Below, piece after piece: positions 4,786 to 5,563 of a stretch of DNA of 5,563 bases. The position numbers were made by a program, and so were the translations under genes. This DNA comes from Phycisphaerales bacterium (GTDB lineage Bacteria; Planctomycetota; Phycisphaerae; Phycisphaerales; SM1A02). The stretch spans positions 1 through 5,563 of the forward strand of contig SLJD01000037.1 in the NCBI GenBank assembly GCA_007135295.1, read 5' to 3'. Numbering within the stretch: the stretch's first letter is position 1; each line of letters opens with the position of its first letter. The notes beneath the pieces were generated by a model, which saw only the letters and a program-made list of their open reading frames with translations, did not search any database and was not told the DNA's origin.

Positions 4786-5563
4786 ATGAGCACGAACAAA
4801 GTTGTCATCTGTCCGTACTGCGGCGAAACGCAGCCCGCCGACGAGGCCTGCCGCGCCTGCCGCGGCCGATTCGACGCCCTCAGTCGCCAGGCGACCCACA
4901 ACGAAATGGGCCCGTGGTTCATTCGCGACCCGCAGCGACCGTTCCAGCCGGGATGCAGTTACGAAACGCTCGTCCGCCTTGTCGAGCGCGGTCAGGTCAC
5001 GAAGTACTCCATTCTCCGCGGGCCGACGACGCGGCAGTTCTGGACCGTCGCCCGGCGCGTGCCGGGCATTGCGCACCTGCTGGGCTATTGCCACCACTGC
5101 GACGCGTCCGTCGATGCCGGCGATCACGGCTGCCATGCCTGCGGCGTGCCGTTCGGCGCGTACCTCGACCGTAATTTCATGGGTTTGCCGGAGATTCGCC
5201 CCATGCCGTGGGAGCCGGACCATGGTGAGTCCAGCAACGACCCCGTCCCGCGGACGCTGCCCGATGAATCCGCTCCGGGCCGCACGTTTCGCCCCGCCGA
5301 GCCGCACGAACGCGGCCCGCAGCACGGCGGATTTTCGAGTTTTGCGACCAACGCCGAACTTTTCGGCCACGATCACCCGCCCGCCGGCGAGTCGGCCCCG
5401 CCGGCCCACACCCGAACATCGCCGGCTGTTCAGCCAACGTCCGCCCCGGCGTCAACGTCGGGAGGTGGCGCAGAACCAGCGTCGTCATCGTCGCCATCAT
5501 CTGGCGGGGGGTCTCAGCCGCGTCCGAGTTTCCGGCCCGCTCCCCATGCTGCGCCGCAGCCGG
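4786..5563 (+). CDS. Zinc-ribbon / GYF-like / zinc-ribbon protein with low-complexity tail (3' end off the right edge)
   Basis: I do not know its function. Seen: 259 codons without a stop. Residues 9-25 form a zinc ribbon (C9, C12, C22, C25). Residues about 42-100 start with GPWFIRDP and continue through ETLVRLVERGQVTKYSILRG to FWTVARRVPGI, a layout like GYF_2 (DUF4339-type) domains, which bind proline-rich peptides or act as adaptors. A second ribbon follows (C102, C105, C116, C119), ending PFGAYLDRN. From about 135 the sequence turns hydrophilic, and from about 200 it is rich in Pro, Ser, Gly and Ala, as in a disordered linker. Such a linker often leads to a membrane helix or another domain, here beyond the edge. 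There is no signal peptide, so the visible part is probably cytoplasmic. The ATG start lies just before the first ribbon and follows a weak GGAAA. It is divergent from the parvulin-like gene. Confidence 0.85.
   Translation, partial: MSTNKVVICPYCGETQPADEACRACRGRFDALSRQATHNEMGPWFIRDPQRPFQPGCSYETLVRLVERGQVTKYSILRGPTTRQFWTVARRVPGIAHLLGYCHHCDASVDAGDHGCHACGVPFGAYLDRNFMGLPEIRPMPWEPDHGESSNDPVPRTLPDESAPGRTFRPAEPHERGPQHGGFSSFATNAELFGHDHPPAGESAPPAHTRTSPAVQPTSAPASTSGGGAEPASSSSPSSGGGSQPRPSFRPAPHAAPQP

Noticed and set aside
4633..5409. A 258-codon minus-strand frame opposite the zinc-ribbon/GYF-like gene
   Set aside because: The plus strand shows two paired-cysteine ribbons and a coherent domain order; the minus frame has only Arg/Ala-rich sequence and overlaps the parvulin-like gene start.

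Overview
The window is GC-rich bacterial DNA carrying six protein genes. Five lie on the minus strand (two of them cut or restarted relative to the longest reading frame) and one on the plus strand runs off the right edge. No tRNA, rRNA, CRISPR array, insertion sequence or phage gene is visible. Several traits point to the Planctomycetota, most likely a Phycisphaerae-like lineage. These are a multi-pass membrane protein ending in a CPxCGYD...CPECG zinc ribbon, a zinc-ribbon/GYF-like protein with a long low-complexity tail, and single-copy metabolic genes scattered outside their usual operons. The assignment is an inference from protein style, not from a marker gene.

Layout from left to right. 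Positions 1-1003 (minus) hold the first 334 codons of a pyruvate dehydrogenase E1 alpha subunit; its C-terminus and any E1 beta/E2 partners lie off the left edge. A 173-base leader with a strong ribosome binding site, a small hairpin, an AT-rich promoter-like patch and a GCATGCC direct repeat separates it from 1177-2217 (minus), an unrecognised six-helix membrane protein with a C-terminal zinc ribbon. Next come 2346-2903 (minus), a PaaD/MIP18-type Fe-S assembly protein, and 2963-3520 (minus), NuoI of respiratory complex I. The following 166-base spacer contains a hairpin, a second promoter-like site and a 12-base tandem duplication at the stop codon of 3687-4733 (minus), a parvulin/SurA-like lipoprotein that lacks the catalytic histidines. 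A 52-base divergent spacer leads to 4786-5563 (plus), a zinc-ribbon/GYF-like/zinc-ribbon protein with a Pro/Ser/Gly-rich tail, truncated by the window end.

Functional picture. PdhA feeds acetyl-CoA and NADH into central metabolism and NuoI carries two [4Fe-4S] clusters of the NADH-oxidising complex. The PaaD-like protein belongs to a family that helps load Fe-S or iron cofactors, so its place 59 bases after nuoI is suggestive. The five minus-strand genes are co-oriented, but their spacers are 59 to 173 bases, so they look like several transcription units rather than one tight operon. I see no convincing new multi-gene system. The most unusual items are the plus-strand zinc-ribbon/GYF-like protein, the nuoI/paaD-like pairing away from both nuo and paa clusters, the histidine-less parvulin, and a shared promoter-like pattern upstream of pdhA and nuoI.
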